Source: Pollenia angustigena
Lineage: Eukaryota > Arthropoda > Insecta > Diptera > Polleniidae
Direction: 5' to 3'
Length of the DNA: 64,000 bases
Assembly (NCBI GenBank): GCA_930367215.1
Contig: OV884056.1
Location: 126,230,053-126,294,052, forward strand
The translations under genes were made by a program, and so were the position numbers. Below are positions 30,604 to 41,869 of this stretch, piece after piece (position 1 is the stretch's first letter; every line of letters begins with the position of its first letter). The notes below the pieces were generated by a model, which was not told where the DNA came from, searched no databases, and saw nothing but the letters and a program-made list of their open reading frames with translations.

Positions 30604-32500
30604 TAGGGTGTCCCAAAATTTATTTTTTTTTGTGATTTTCATAGGTGCTCAACTAAAATTTAAAAGTTTATAGGGTGAAGTATTTTTGATTTTTTTTTTA
30701 GAATTTTCGGAATAGGTTTATAGGTCGCGCAAATGGAGTTTTCATAAAAAACCGGAGTTTTCGGCCATTTATTTAACTTTACTCATAACTTGGTTAATAC
30801 CACGAGTTTCTTCACTTTTGAGGAAACAGTTTTAAAGAAAAGTATCCAAGCTTTATTCCTGTGTGAAAAAATTATAATTTTTGGTGATGAGTGTACTCAT
30901 TTAGATACCCTTAATTACAATTTTTCGTAATTTTTTAACAAATTCTGTAAATAACGTTTTATTACTTTTCAAATTTATATGAAAGGTATTAAAACTAATG
31001 ATGCAGTTTGAAAGACAATTAATTCTAATTATTACGAATAAACAATTTTTAAATTTGTTCCTACCATTCCTGAGTTATACCCGTTTTTATCTTTATACCC
31101 AGTATATGTTATTATAAGCTGTTTGCCAGCTCTGTGAAAAATCATTTATTGAGGTTCTTGCGATGTAGTTCTATACCTTGCAACAAGTTCTGGTAATCAG
31201 TTTCAGAAGTTGTGACACTAATATTAGTATTAGCCAAAGCCACACCTCGTTCTACCACATCATTTACCACTTGTAATTGTTGAACTTTTTTCTTTGCCTC
31301 TTGAAATTACTTGTTAGCTTTCCAATTCTCTGGATCTATTTTTAAAAAATCGATTGAAATATTGCAAACTTCAAAAAAAGTTAGACTGGCTTTTGAAATA
31401 AATTGTTGAGTTTCTTTATTTCTAGATTTTTCTTCTGTTAAAGTTACATTTGCTACTTCGTAATCGCTCCATGGAGTATCTGCAAGTTTTTTTTGTCATT
31501 AAGTGCAAAGTTTTGGTGTCGATACGTTCATCAAAAAACGCTTAGGCAGCCAATTTCGGAGTTAAGTACCACTAATGACCTAGAATAGTTTTAAGCGAGG
31601 CTTTTTCAACGGCTTTATTAATAATTTTATAACTATCCAAATCCTTTAATAGGCTCAGATCTGATTGAGATTGAGAGGAGCGTATCAAGGGCACTGGCCC
31701 TTGATACGGTACCAATATTTGATACATATTCTTAAAATAAATGAACTTAATTCAAACAAGGCAATAACTGTTGATTTGTCTATATAAGATTGCAACTGGT
31801 TTCGGAAAATGCATATTTTCAAAGAATAGATAATTTTCATCATTCAGCGCGCCCGATTGATAGCCCCTGGAGCACACATAAAATAGAAAGTGAAAATGAC
31901 AGCGTGTAACGATTCAGATCAATAAATGTCAGCAGTTAATGACAGTTAAAACCTAACTATAAAAATTATGGAAATATACAATAATTATAACGAAAAAAGT
32001 ATCACCATGTTTAAGGTACAAACTATAAAAATAGTGTAACTCGGAAACTGTAGGACAAAATTCCATTTTTGTTTTTCTTAATTGTTTAGAACTTATCGGT
32101 TTTCAAAATCGCGTCCCTAGTTTTAATACCTTTCATATAAATTTGAAAAGTAATAAACCGTTATTTACAGAATTTATTAAAAAATTACGAAAAATTATAA
32201 TTAAGGGTATCTAAATGAGTACACTCATCAACAAAACTTATAATTTTTTCACACAGGAATAAAGCTTGGATACTTTTCTTTAAAACTGTTTCCTCAAAAG
32301 TGAAGAAACTCGTGGTATTAACCAAGTTATGAGCAAAGTTAAATAAATGGCCGAAAACTCCGTTTTTTTATGAAAACTCCATTTGCGCGACCTCTAAACC
32401 TATTCCGAAAATTCTAAAAAAAAAATCAAAAATACTTTACCCTATAAGCTTTCAAATTATGCTTGAGCCTCTTACAAAAAAAAAAATTTGGGACACCCTA
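30604..32500. mobile_element. DNA transposon inserted in element E ORF1
   Basis: 1897 bp with terminal inverted repeats of about 390 bp starting TAGGGTGTCCC. It is flanked by a perfect 8-bp duplication ATCTGCAT (30596-30603 and 32501-32508); removing the element and one copy restores the ORF1 sequence. The 8-bp duplication and TAGGG start fit hAT-like elements, though the long TIRs are unusual. The interior holds a decayed coding region on the minus strand. The TIRs differ at scattered sites, so the insertion is not very recent. Confidence 0.85.
31147..31700 (-). pseudogene. Decayed transposase-like coding remnant
   Basis: In the minus strand, the C-terminal end reads VVNDVVERGVALANTNIS...LLQGIELHRKNLNK and a stop near 31147. 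Upstream pieces are PWSDYEVANVTLTEEKSRNK and FFEVCNISIDFLKIDPENW, separated by stops (for example after WKANK). A ...VVND-AERGVAL... ending is, from memory, recurrent in uncharacterised transposase-like proteins of arthropods; I cannot name the superfamily. Its place inside a TIR-bounded element supports a transposase origin. Confidence 0.45.
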
Positions 32501-33310
32501 ATCTGCATATGATGTTGTAGAGCTAGTTTTGATAGCAATAGCTTCGCCTTTATCTCTAAGGACTCGTTTTTGTTTGCCTTTATTTTGTTTCTTCCTTTTT
32601 TTCCTTTCGGTGTCTCACCACTTCCCACTCGTTTGTAACCCCCTGGGGATCCGGGGTGTACATCTCACCGGGGTTTTTTTTATCAACTTGGGCGTTTCCA
32701 GAGCTGAGATTGTTGCTGCCGTTTTAGCTCTTTTCCTCTTTGCGTCTTTTATCGGTGACTTGGGATCCACCCTACTTTTGTCGACCCTTTGGTCGCTTCC
32801 TCCTTCCGATACTGGGTAGGTGCGTAAAACCTCCCTGTGCTCCTTCAGTTCCTGGTACAATGCATAGATACAATCAAGATTATCACGTATAATCTTGTGA
32901 ATGTTCTTTGCATTAGACACAACGCCGTTAATGGTGGACAGTCTCTTTCCAAGCTCAGTGAAAGCTCTATCCTCCGCCTGTTTAAGTTTCTCCTTATCGG
33001 TTTGCAAGATAGTTGGTCTTGTGTTTACCGTAAGGCCCTGCCTGAATTGTTTGGTAAGCACAGTTCCCTGCGACATTTCACTGACAACGGGAGTTGCGTT
33101 CGTAGCACCACTACTCTGTGGTGTATCATTTCTCTTTCCCAGTGGGGTACTGAAAGGAGTTGAGTGTGATCTTTGCAGTAATGAGCTCCTCCCAAATGGG
33201 TTGACAATTTTCGCTACACCCGTATTGTCTTCGTTTATTTTCATATTTTTTTCATTTTCTTGTATTTTGTTATCGTTGTTGCTGTTGTTTTTGTTGTTGT
33301 TGCACATCAT
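32501..33310 (-). pseudogene. ORF1 of element E, N-terminal part
   Basis: Starts at ATG 33310 (MMCNNNKNNSNND), with the NPFGRSSLLQRSHSTP motif, then a helical segment (FTELGKRLSTINGVVSNAKN...ALYQELKEHREVL) and a basic region (KRKRAKTAATISALETPK). The frame shifts near 32655, after which NEWEVVRHRKEKK is legible in another frame. It ends at the 8-bp duplication of the inserted transposon. A near-identical duplicate lies at 36832-37640. Confidence 0.9.
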
Positions 33311-34114
33311 TTTTCTTGTTGGGTCCCAACTCGAAGCCGCTATCGCCGTCTGAGAGTGTAGTCACGTATTGATCCCATTGTTGTCTATGCTTGCAGGGAG
33401 GCCATGCGAGGGTTGACATAAGATCCTTATGGGAACATATGTCAGTGCCAGATCCGTGCTAATCAGGAACTTCCATCTGAACCTACACCACCAACTTAAT
33501 GGTGACATAACGACGAACGTACTCCGAGACTTGCTACGTTTTAACGAGACGGAGGCAGCGGTGACATTAGCCCATGAGCTATTTCGGTGGAATTCCACTT
33601 CCACCTACCGAAGTCATAGAATGCCACAGCTGTCAGCCCAGGGTGCGTCAGAATCCGAAACAGTGTCCAGGAATACCATAATTAGGACCATACTGGGCTT
33701 GATCCTAATGCCTTTCGGCGGGGGCAATATCGGGATATTCATTTTTCCAGAAATACCATAATTAGAATCGTACTGGGCTTGATTCTAATGCCTTTCGGCG
33801 GAGTTTTACCGGGGTTATGACCATATCCAATATATTATCCAGTGATACCATAATTAAGACCTTTCTGGGCTCGATCTTAATGCCATTTGGCGGGAAGTGA
33901 CTAGGGAAACCACGGAGGCGTCATGCTCCTAACTACACATCCTTAGAGGGTACCCCTGTGGTAGGATACATATTTAAGGGCGGTATCCGCTCGCCCTGTC
34001 ACAGGACTTCCCCGAGCACAAGTACCATTTTTAGTACGCTCTCCTTACCTGCCACAACTAGGCTCCGCGGGGGCGTTACTCCCCGTTATCCTCACCTGAG
34101 GATACCCTTGCAGG
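33311..34114 (-). promoter_or_regulatory. 5' UTR of element E
   Basis: Similar to the A and C 5' UTRs, with three stem-loop modules (33681-33881) and the terminal hairpin TATCCTC/GAGGATA at 34087-34104 with loop ACCT. An almost identical copy lies at 37641-38444. Confidence 0.75.
33681..33881 (-). other. Three tandem 5' UTR stem-loop modules (E)
   Basis: Arms ATTAGGACC/GATCCTAAT (33681-33709), ATTAGAATC/GATTCTAAT (33761-33789) and ATTAAGACC/GATCTTAAT (33853-33881). The paired positions differ between modules but still pair, counting U-G wobbles in element-sense RNA. Small adjacent hairpins: GCC-GAAA-GGC (twice) and GCC-AAAT-GGC. Confidence 0.7.
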
Positions 34115-34782
34115 TGTATGTATGTATGTATGTGTGTATGTATGTATGTATGTATGTATGTATGTATGTATGTATGTATGTATGTATGTATGTATGTATG
34201 TATGTATGTATGTATGTATTGTTTGTATGTTTGTATGTATGTATGTATGTATGTATGTATGTATGTATGTATGTATGTATGTATGTATGTATGTATGTAT
34301 GTATGTATGTATGTATGTATGTATGTATGTATGTATGTATGTATGTATGTATGTATGTATGTATGTATGTATGTATGTATGTATGTATGTATGTATGTAT
34401 GTATGTATGTATGTATGTATGTATGTATGTATGTATGTATGTATGTATGTATGTATGTATGTATGTATGTATGTATGTATGTATGTATGTATGTATGTAT
34501 GTATGTATGTATGTATGTATGTATGTATGTATGTATGTATGTATGTATGTATGTATGTATGTGTGTATGTATGTATGTATGTATGTATGTATGTATGTAT
34601 GTATGTATGTATGTATGTATGTATGTATGTATGTATGTATGTATGTATGTATGTATGTATGTATGTATGTATGTATGTGTGTATGTATGTATGTTTGTAT
34701 GTATGTATGTATGTATTGTATGTATGTATGTATGTATTGTATGTATGTATGTATGTATGTATGTATGTATGTAGGTATGTAT
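34115..34782. repeat. (TATG)n microsatellite, 668 bp
   Basis: The longest TATG array in the window, with few interruptions. Its duplicate (38445-38869) is about 240 bp shorter. Confidence 0.95.
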
Positions 34783-36220
34783 TTTTTTTCCATTATGCAG
34801 GAGTAAAATCTTACATAAGATTCCCGTGTCCCTCTTGACCCCGGGTATATGTCGGATTCCTACCGACTAAAAACACCTCCTGCGTCATTCAGCACCCTGC
34901 GGAACTGTCCCTAGAGATACTGCATCGCAGGGTCCGAAAGCCATATTTAGGCTGCGTCCATTGTTTTAGCTTTCCTTAGTGTCTCCTCTATTACTAATTT
35001 TTGATGGATGTTTTTAATCATCGAACATACTATGTCCCAGTGTTCCTTTCTGTTGAGAATTATACTTATAATGTTTTCAACGTGCAGCTGTGTCCCAATC
35101 TCTTCTGTTGCTTTCTGCCGATCGTACTTAAAGCGTGGGCAGTGGAACATGACGTGTTCTGGATCTTCTCTTGATTCGAACATGTTTGACAGTATGGTCT
35201 ACTGTCCAGGCCAAATCTGTGCAGGTAGCTTCGGTAACCTCCATGACCAGAAAGGAATTGCGTCAAGTAGTAGTTTACCTCTCCATGCCTTCTGTTTAAC
35301 CAATTATTAATTTCCGGAATAAGTTTGAAAGTCCATCTCCCCTTGCGGCTGTTTTCCCACCTTCTCTGCCGTTGTCTTATAAATTTTTCTCTCTCAAGTT
35401 TACGTACACTGTTGCCAGGTTGTGTTGAGGTTCTCCTTATATCATATTATCTTTAAGCTTCATCTGCTTAGATATCTATGGTAATCATTCCCGATATGAC
35501 TTGGGACGCTTCATCAGAATTGGTTCGATATGAGCAGCATACTCGTAGGGCAGATAGTCTGTATATCGACTTTAGTTTCTTCGCTATGCTTTTTACTTTT
35601 AAAGCTCCTGTCCATATGGGGGCGGCGTATAGTATAACTGAGCTCACCACTGTGGATATAATTCTCCTTTTACATTGCCTAGGCCCACCTACATTTGGCA
35701 TCATTCTTTCCAGTGCCGCTCTGACGTTTGCCGCCTTGTTAGCAATGTACTCAACATGTGTTCTGAAGTTTAGTCGCGCATCAATAAAGACTCCCAAATA
35801 TTTCAGACTCGGTTTTGAGGTAATTTAATGTTCTCCCACCAGGATTCTAATACTTTCTCGTTTTCGCCTGCTTGAAGCGAGTACGACCTCGGTCTTATGT
35901 TCTGCGAGCTCAAGACCTGCACTTTTCATCCAATTTTGGATAGTCCAGACTACTTCGTTGGAGATAAGCTCAACTTCGTCTACGTATCTTGCCGCGACCG
36001 TTACAGCTATGTCGTTGGCGAATCCTATAATGTTTGCTTCTACCGGGATATCCATCTCGAGTGACTTGGTGTGTTACGACGCCTTCATCGGTGTTGTAGC
36101 ACAGCTTCCTGTCTGTGAAGTAGCTTTCTATTACCTTAGCTAGGCATGTCGGTATGCCAATTCTATTTAGCTTTCCAATTATTTTAGACCAATTTGCAGA
36201 GTTAAATGCGTTCTTTACGT
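34783..36220 (-). mobile_element. R1-clade fragment F (duplicate of the 3' part of H)
   Basis: 3' UTR (34783-34946, stem-loops 34851-34867 and 34895-34932) and the C-terminal part of ORF2. It is almost identical to 38870-40307 of element H and stops at 36220, where transposon sequence begins. It is therefore a tandem-duplication product, not an independent insertion. Confidence 0.9.
34947..36220 (-). pseudogene. ORF2 fragment of F
   Basis: RT palm piece GFANDIAVTVAARYVDEVEL (35825-36055) with Asn in place of the first catalytic Asp of FADD. Then thumb (LKYLGVFIDARLNFRTHVEY), a region with several stops (35400-35480), the FLSGHGGYRSYLHRFGLD segment and a frameshifted C-terminal CCHC. It carries the same defects as H, so they predate the duplication. 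Confidence 0.9.
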
Positions 36221-36831
36221 TTCAGAAGTGTCACAACTTCTGAAACTGATTACCAGAACTTGTTGCAAGGTATAGAACTACATCGCAAGAACCTCAATAA
36301 ATGATTTTTCACAGAGCTGGCAAACAGCTTATAATAACATATACTGGGTATAAAGATAAAAACGGGTATAACTCAGGAATGGTAGGAACAAATTTAAAAA
36401 TTGTTTATTCGTAATAATTAGAATTAATTGTCTTTCAACCTGCATCATTAGTTTTAATACCTTTCATATAAATTTGAAAAGTAATAAACCGTTATTTACA
36501 GAATTTATTAAAAAATTACGAAAAATTGTAATTAAGGGTATCTAAATGAGTACACTCATTACCAAAACTTATAATTTTTTCACACAGGAATAAAGCTTGG
36601 ATACTTTTCTTTAAAACTGTTTCCTCAAAAGTGAAGAAACTCGTGGTATTAACCAAGTTATGAGCAAAGTTAAATAAATGGCCGAAAACTCCGTTTTTTT
36701 ATGAAAACTCCATTTGCGCGACCTCTAAACCTATTCCGAAAATTCTAAAAAAAAAATCAAAAATACTTTACCCTATAAGCTTTCAAATTATGCTTGAGCC
36801 TCTTACAAAAAAAAAAATTTGGGACACCCTA
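36221..36831. mobile_element. Partial copy of the 30604-32500 transposon, inverted end
   Basis: It corresponds to the reverse complement of about 30604-31214 (transposase 3' end, then TIR) and ends in the same TAGGGTGTCCC terminus next to ATCTGCAT (36832-36839). The first copy has its other end at this site, so the element here is in the opposite orientation. It begins with a 9-bp snapback (36221-36244). Confidence 0.8.
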
Positions 36832-37640
36832 ATCTGCATATGATGTTGTAGAGCTAGTTTTGATAGCTATAGCTTCGCCTTTATCTCTAAGGACTCGTTT
36901 TTGTTTGCCTTTATTTTGTTTCTTCCTTTTTTCCTTTCGGTGTCTCACCACTTCCCACTCGTTTGTAACCCCCTGGGGATCCGGGGTGTACATCTCTCCG
37001 GGGTTTTTTTTATCAACTTGGGCGTTTCCAGAGCTGAGATTGTTGCTGCCGTTTTAGCTCTTTTCCTCTTTGCGTCTTTTATCGGTGACTTGGGATCCAC
37101 CCTACTTTTGTCGACCCTTTGGTCGCTTCCTCCTTCCGATACTGGGTAGGTGCGTAAAACCTCCCTGTGCTCCTTCAGTTCCTGGTACAATGCATAGATA
37201 CAATCAAGATTTTCACGTATAATCTTGTGAATATTCTTTGCATTAGACACAACGCCGTTAATGGTGGACAGTCTCTTTCCAAGCTCAGTGAAAGCTCTAA
37301 CCTCCGCCTGTTTAAGTTTCTCCTTATCGGTTTGCAAGATAGTTGGTCTTGTGTTTACCGTAAGGCCCTGCCTGAATTGTTTGGTAAGCACAGTTCCCTG
37401 CGACATTTCACTGACAACGGGAGTTGCGTTCGTAGCACCACTACTCTGTGGTGTATCATTTCTCTTTCCCAGTGGGGTACTGAAAGGAGTTGAGTGTGAT
37501 CTTTGCAGTAATGAGCTCCTCCCAAATGGGTTGACAATTTTCGCTACACCCGTATTGTCTTCGTTTATTTTCATATTTTTTTCATTTTCTTGTATTTTGT
37601 TATCGTTGTTGCTGTTGTTTTTGTTGTTGTTGCTCATCAT
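36832..37640 (-). pseudogene. Duplicate of element E ORF1 N-terminal part
   Basis: Same sequence as 32501-33310 apart from a few substitutions; start MMSNNNKNNSNND (the Cys codon of the first copy is Ser here). Same frameshift near the KGKK basic region. Part of the 4.09-kb tandem duplication. Confidence 0.9.
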
Positions 37641-38444
37641 TTTTCTTGTTGGGTCCCAACTCGAAGCCGCTATCGCCGTCTGAGAGTGTAGTCACGTATT
37701 GATCCCATTGTTGTCTATGCTTGCAGGGAGGCCATGCGAGGGTTGACATAAGATCCTTATGGGAACATATGTCAGTGCCAGATCCGTGCTAATCAGGAAC
37801 TTCCATCTGAACCTACACCACCAACTTAATGGTGACATAACGACGAACGTACTCCGAGACTTGCTACGTTTTAACGAGACGGAGGCAGCGGTGACATTAG
37901 CCCATGAGCTATTTCGGTGGAATTCCACTTCCACCTACCGAAGTCATAGAATGCCACAGCTGTCAGCCCAGGGTGCGTCAGAATCCGAAACAGTGTCCAG
38001 GAATACCATAATTAGGACCGTACTGGGCTTGATCCTAATGCCTTTCGGCGGGGGCAATATCGGGATATTCATTTTTCCAGAAATACCATAATTAGAATCG
38101 TACTGGGCTTGATTCTAATGCCTTTCGGCGGAGTTTTACCGGGGTTATGACCATATCCAATCTATTATCCAGTGATACCATAATTAAGACCTTTCTGGGC
38201 TCGATCTTAATGCCATTTGGCGGGAAGTGACTAGGGAAACCACGGAGGCGTCATGCTCCTAACTACACATCCTTAGAGGGTACCCCTGTGGTAGGATACA
38301 TATTTAAGGGCGGTATCCGCTCGCCCTGTCACTGGACTTCCCCGAGCACAAGTACCATTTTTAGTACGCTCTCCTTACCTGCCACAACTAGGCTCCGCGG
38401 GGGCGTTACTCCCCGTTATCCTCACCTGAGGATACCCTTGCAGG
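37641..38444 (-). promoter_or_regulatory. Duplicate of element E 5' UTR
   Basis: Copy of 33311-34114 with a few substitutions. Terminal hairpin at 38417-38434. Confidence 0.75.
38011..38211 (-). other. Three stem-loop modules (duplicate of E)
   Basis: Same arms as 33681-33881, offset by 4330 bp. One substitution (ACCATACTGG to ACCGTACTGG) lies in the loop. Confidence 0.65.
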
Positions 38445-38869
38445 TGTATGTATGTATGTATGTGTGTATGTATGTATGTATGTATGTATGTATGTATGTA
38501 TGTATGTATGTATGTATGTATTGTTTGTATGTATGTATGTATGTATGTATGTATGTATGTATGTATGTATGTATGTATGTATGTATGTATGTATGTATGT
38601 ATGTATGTATGTATGTATGTGTGTATGTATGTATGTATGTATGTATGTATTGTATGTATGTATGTATGTATGTATGTATGTATGTATGTATGTATGTATG
38701 TATGTATGTATGTATGTATGTATGTATGTATGTGTGTATGTATGTATGTTTGTATGTATGTATGTATGTATTGTATGTATGTATGTATTGTATGTATGTA
38801 TGTATGTATGTATGTATGTATGTATGTATGTATGTATGTATGTATGTATGTATGTATGTAGGTATGTAT
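38445..38869. repeat. (TATG)n microsatellite, 425 bp
   Basis: Duplicate of 34115-34782 but about 240 bp shorter, although the flanks differ by only about a dozen bases. It shows rapid length change. Confidence 0.95.
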
Positions 38870-39033
38870 TTTTTTTCCATTATGCAGGAGTAAAATCTTA
38901 CATAAGATTCCCGTGTCCCTCTTGACCCCGGGTATATGTCGGATTCCTACCGACTAAAAACACCTCCTGCGTCATTCAGCACCCTGCGGAACTGTCCCTA
39001 GAGATACTGCATCGCAGGGTCCGAAAGCCATAT
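38870..39033 (-). other. 3' UTR of element H
   Basis: Same stem-loops as B, D and F: GTCGG/CCGAC at about 38938-38954 and CCCTGCG/CGCAGGG at 38982-39019. Confidence 0.65.
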
Positions 39034-41869
39034 TTAGGCTGCGTCCATTGTTTTAGCTTTCCTTAGTGTCTCCTCTATTACTAATTTTTGATGGATGTTT
39101 TTAATCATCGAACATACTATGTCCCAGTGTTCCTTTCTGTTGAGAATTATACTTATAATGTTTTCAACGTGCAGCTGTGTCCCAATCTCTTCTGTTGCTT
39201 TCTGCCGATCGTACTTAAAGCGTGGGCAGTGGAACATGCCGTGTTCTGGATCTTCTCTTGATTCGAACATGTTTGACAGTATGGTCTACTGTCCAGGCCA
39301 AATCTGTGCAGGTAGCTTCGGTAACCTCCATGACCAGAAAGGAATTGCGTCAAGTAGTAGTTTACCTCTCCATGCCTTCTGTTTAACCAATTATTAATTT
39401 CCGGAATAAGTTTGAAAGTCCATCTCCCCTTGCGGCTGTTTTCCCACCTTCTCTGCCGTTGTCTTATAGATTTTTCTCTCTCAAGTTTACGTACACTGTT
39501 GCCAGGTTGTGTTGAGGTTCTCCTTATATCATATTATCTTTAAGCTTCATCTGCTTAGATATCTATGGTAATCATTCCCGATATGACTTGGGACGCTTCA
39601 TCAGAATTGGTTCGATATGAGCAGCATACTCGTAGGGCAGATAGTCTGTATATCGACTTTAGTTTCTTCGCTATGCTTTTTACTTTTAAAGCTCCTGTCC
39701 ATATGGGGGCGGCGTATAGTATAACTGAGCTCACCACTGTGGATATAATTCTCCTCTTACATTGCCTAGGCCCACCTACATTTGGCATCATTCTTTCCAG
39801 TGCCGCTCTGACGTTTGCCGCCTTGTTAGCAATGTACTCAACATGTGTTCTGAAGTTTAGTCGCGCATCAATAAAGACTCCCAAATATTTCAGACTCGGT
39901 TTTGAGGTAATTTAATGTTCTCCCACCAGGATTCTAATACTTTCTCGTTTTCGCCTGCTTGAAACGAGTACGACCTCGGTCTTATGTTCTGCGAGCTCAA
40001 GACCTGCACTTTTCATCCAATTTTGGATAGTCCAGACTACTTCGTTGGAGATAAGCTCAACTTCGTCTACGTATCTTGCCGCGACCGTTACAGCTATGTC
40101 GTTGGCGAATCCTATAATGTTTGCTTCTACCGGGATATCCATCTCGAGTGACTTGGTGTGTTACGACGCCTTCATCGGTGTTGTAGCACAGCTTCCTGTC
40201 TGTGAAGTAGCTTTCTATTACCTTAGCTAGGCATGTCGGTATGCCAATTCTATTTAGCTTTCCAATTATTTTAGACCAATTTGCAGAGTTAAATGCGTTC
40301 TTTACGTCCAGCGTTATTATGGCACAGTATTTTTTATTTGCTCCCTTCCCTTCTATCGCAGTTCGGGCATTTTCTATTACCATACGTATCGCATCTATTG
40401 TTGATCTAGCTTTCCGGAATCCGTGTTGTCGGTCCGAAAGCCAGCCCTTTGCTTCTACAATGGACAGCCTTCTATTACATATGATTTTCTCAAAAATTTT
40501 ATCATTCGTGTCGAGCAGGCATATTGGCCTATACGATGAGGAAACACCTTGTGGTTTATTGAGTTTTGGTATTAGCACCAGATTTTGCTTTTTCCACTGT
40601 TTTGGGAAGACTCCTTCCTTTAAGCATTCGTTGAATACCTCCACGAATAAGTTTGTTGCTGCTTTAATCGCGACCTTAAGAGCGTTGTTAGGGATCCCAT
40701 CCGGCCCTGGAGCTTTGTTGTCTGCGATTCTCTCAGCTATATTGAGCACTTCCTCTTCTGTTACCAGCGGTATGTTTTCCGTTTGTGTTATACTTGTCGC
40801 GACTCGAGTTACACTCTCATGCTCTGGGAACAAGGATTTTACATTTCTTTCTAGCAGGACTGGACAACCTGGTTGCGGGGATTTCCTGTTCTTAAGTCGT
40901 GATGTTACCACTCGGTACGCCTTTCCCCAAGGGTCTGCATTTGCCTCAAGGCATATCTTATTAAAGCTATTTTTCTTGCTCTTCAAAATAGCATGTTGGA
41001 ACTCCCGTCTTGCCGCCTGGAATTCGCAGAATGCTTCTTCAAAGTTGTGCCGGCCTCTACAACGCGTTGCTTGCCTTCTAGCTCTTAGACACTTCGATCG
41101 GAGGTCGCTTATTTCCGTGTTCCACCAATAGTTGGGCGGGCAGTTTCCTGTCGCCCTTCGTTTTGGCATGGATGCGTCACATGCCCGTTTGAGTTTCAAT
41201 GAAATATGTCTGACTTTTTCCACTGCTGTACCATTCAGTTCTATGTTGTTTTCAAATTCCTGCTTGAAAACTTCCACGTCCAATCGCTTAGAGGCCCAGC
41301 CACTATAGTTTACTTTGGTATCCTTTTTAGCAGGGTTTTTTCTGTTAATTGAGAATATAATCGCCCGGTGATCGCTATACGTGTATTGGTCACTAACTCT
41401 CCACTTTATGTCCCTTGCCAAAGTAGTGCTTGCAAAAGTTAGATCTACTATCGAGCTTCTTTCAATAGTTGAGAATGTTGGAGCGCTACCACTGTTTACT
41501 AAGACCAGGTTACGGCCAGCAAGCGCTTCGAGCAGGATACGTCCTCTGGTATTTGTTTTTTTGCTTCCCCATTCGACTGCCCACGCACTGAAGTCTCCTG
41601 CTATGATTTTCGGGTTATCATTGTCCGAGTCTCTTAGCATATTATCTAACATATTTTCGAATTCGCTTATTGTTGCACTGGGGCGTGCATAGCAACTGTA
41701 TATATATACCGCCGATTTTAGCTCTTGTAAATCCATCATTTGAGTGCTCCGAGATTTCCTCTATGGCTTTGTTGCCATATGCCCAGATTGCTGCTTTGCC
41801 TGACTGGTCTTTCACCTTATATTGCTCGCAGAGAATGGTGACGTCAAGATTTAGTTGCAGAATTCTCAT
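39034..41869 (-). pseudogene. ORF2 of element H, inactivated
   Basis: Starts at ATG 41869 (MRILQLNLDVTILCEQY), overlapping the ORF1 stop by ATGA. About 20 residues after LNL appear deleted. A frameshift near 41700 precedes IYSCYARPSATISEFE; IIAGDFSAWAVEW (Asn of DFN changed to Ser), PNYWWNTEI, GPDGIPNNAL, SSYRPICLLDTNDKIFE and HGFRKARSTIDAI follow. Near 40150 the block from GVPQGSVLGP to the next conserved leucines is deleted with a frameshift, and the catalytic FADD reads FAND. Stops occur at 39912 and near 39540-39555, and a frameshift lies inside the CCHC. The RT cannot be active. Confidence 0.9.

Larger units (their letters stand above)
26783..34114 (-). mobile_element. R1-clade retrotransposon E, full length with a transposon insertion
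   Basis: Layout on the minus strand: 5' UTR (33311-34114), ORF1 N-terminal part (32501-33310), inserted DNA transposon (30604-32500), ORF1 C-terminal part (29832-30603), ORF2 (26948-29835) and 3' UTR (26783-26947). Without the insertion it is about 5.4 kb. Both ends abut (ACAT)n. Confidence 0.9.

Noticed and set aside
34060..34114. HDV-like ribozyme at the element 5' ends
   Set aside because: Only a simple hairpin and GC-rich segments could be seen; the required double-pseudoknot and catalytic C were not found by eye. Kept as a test, not a call.
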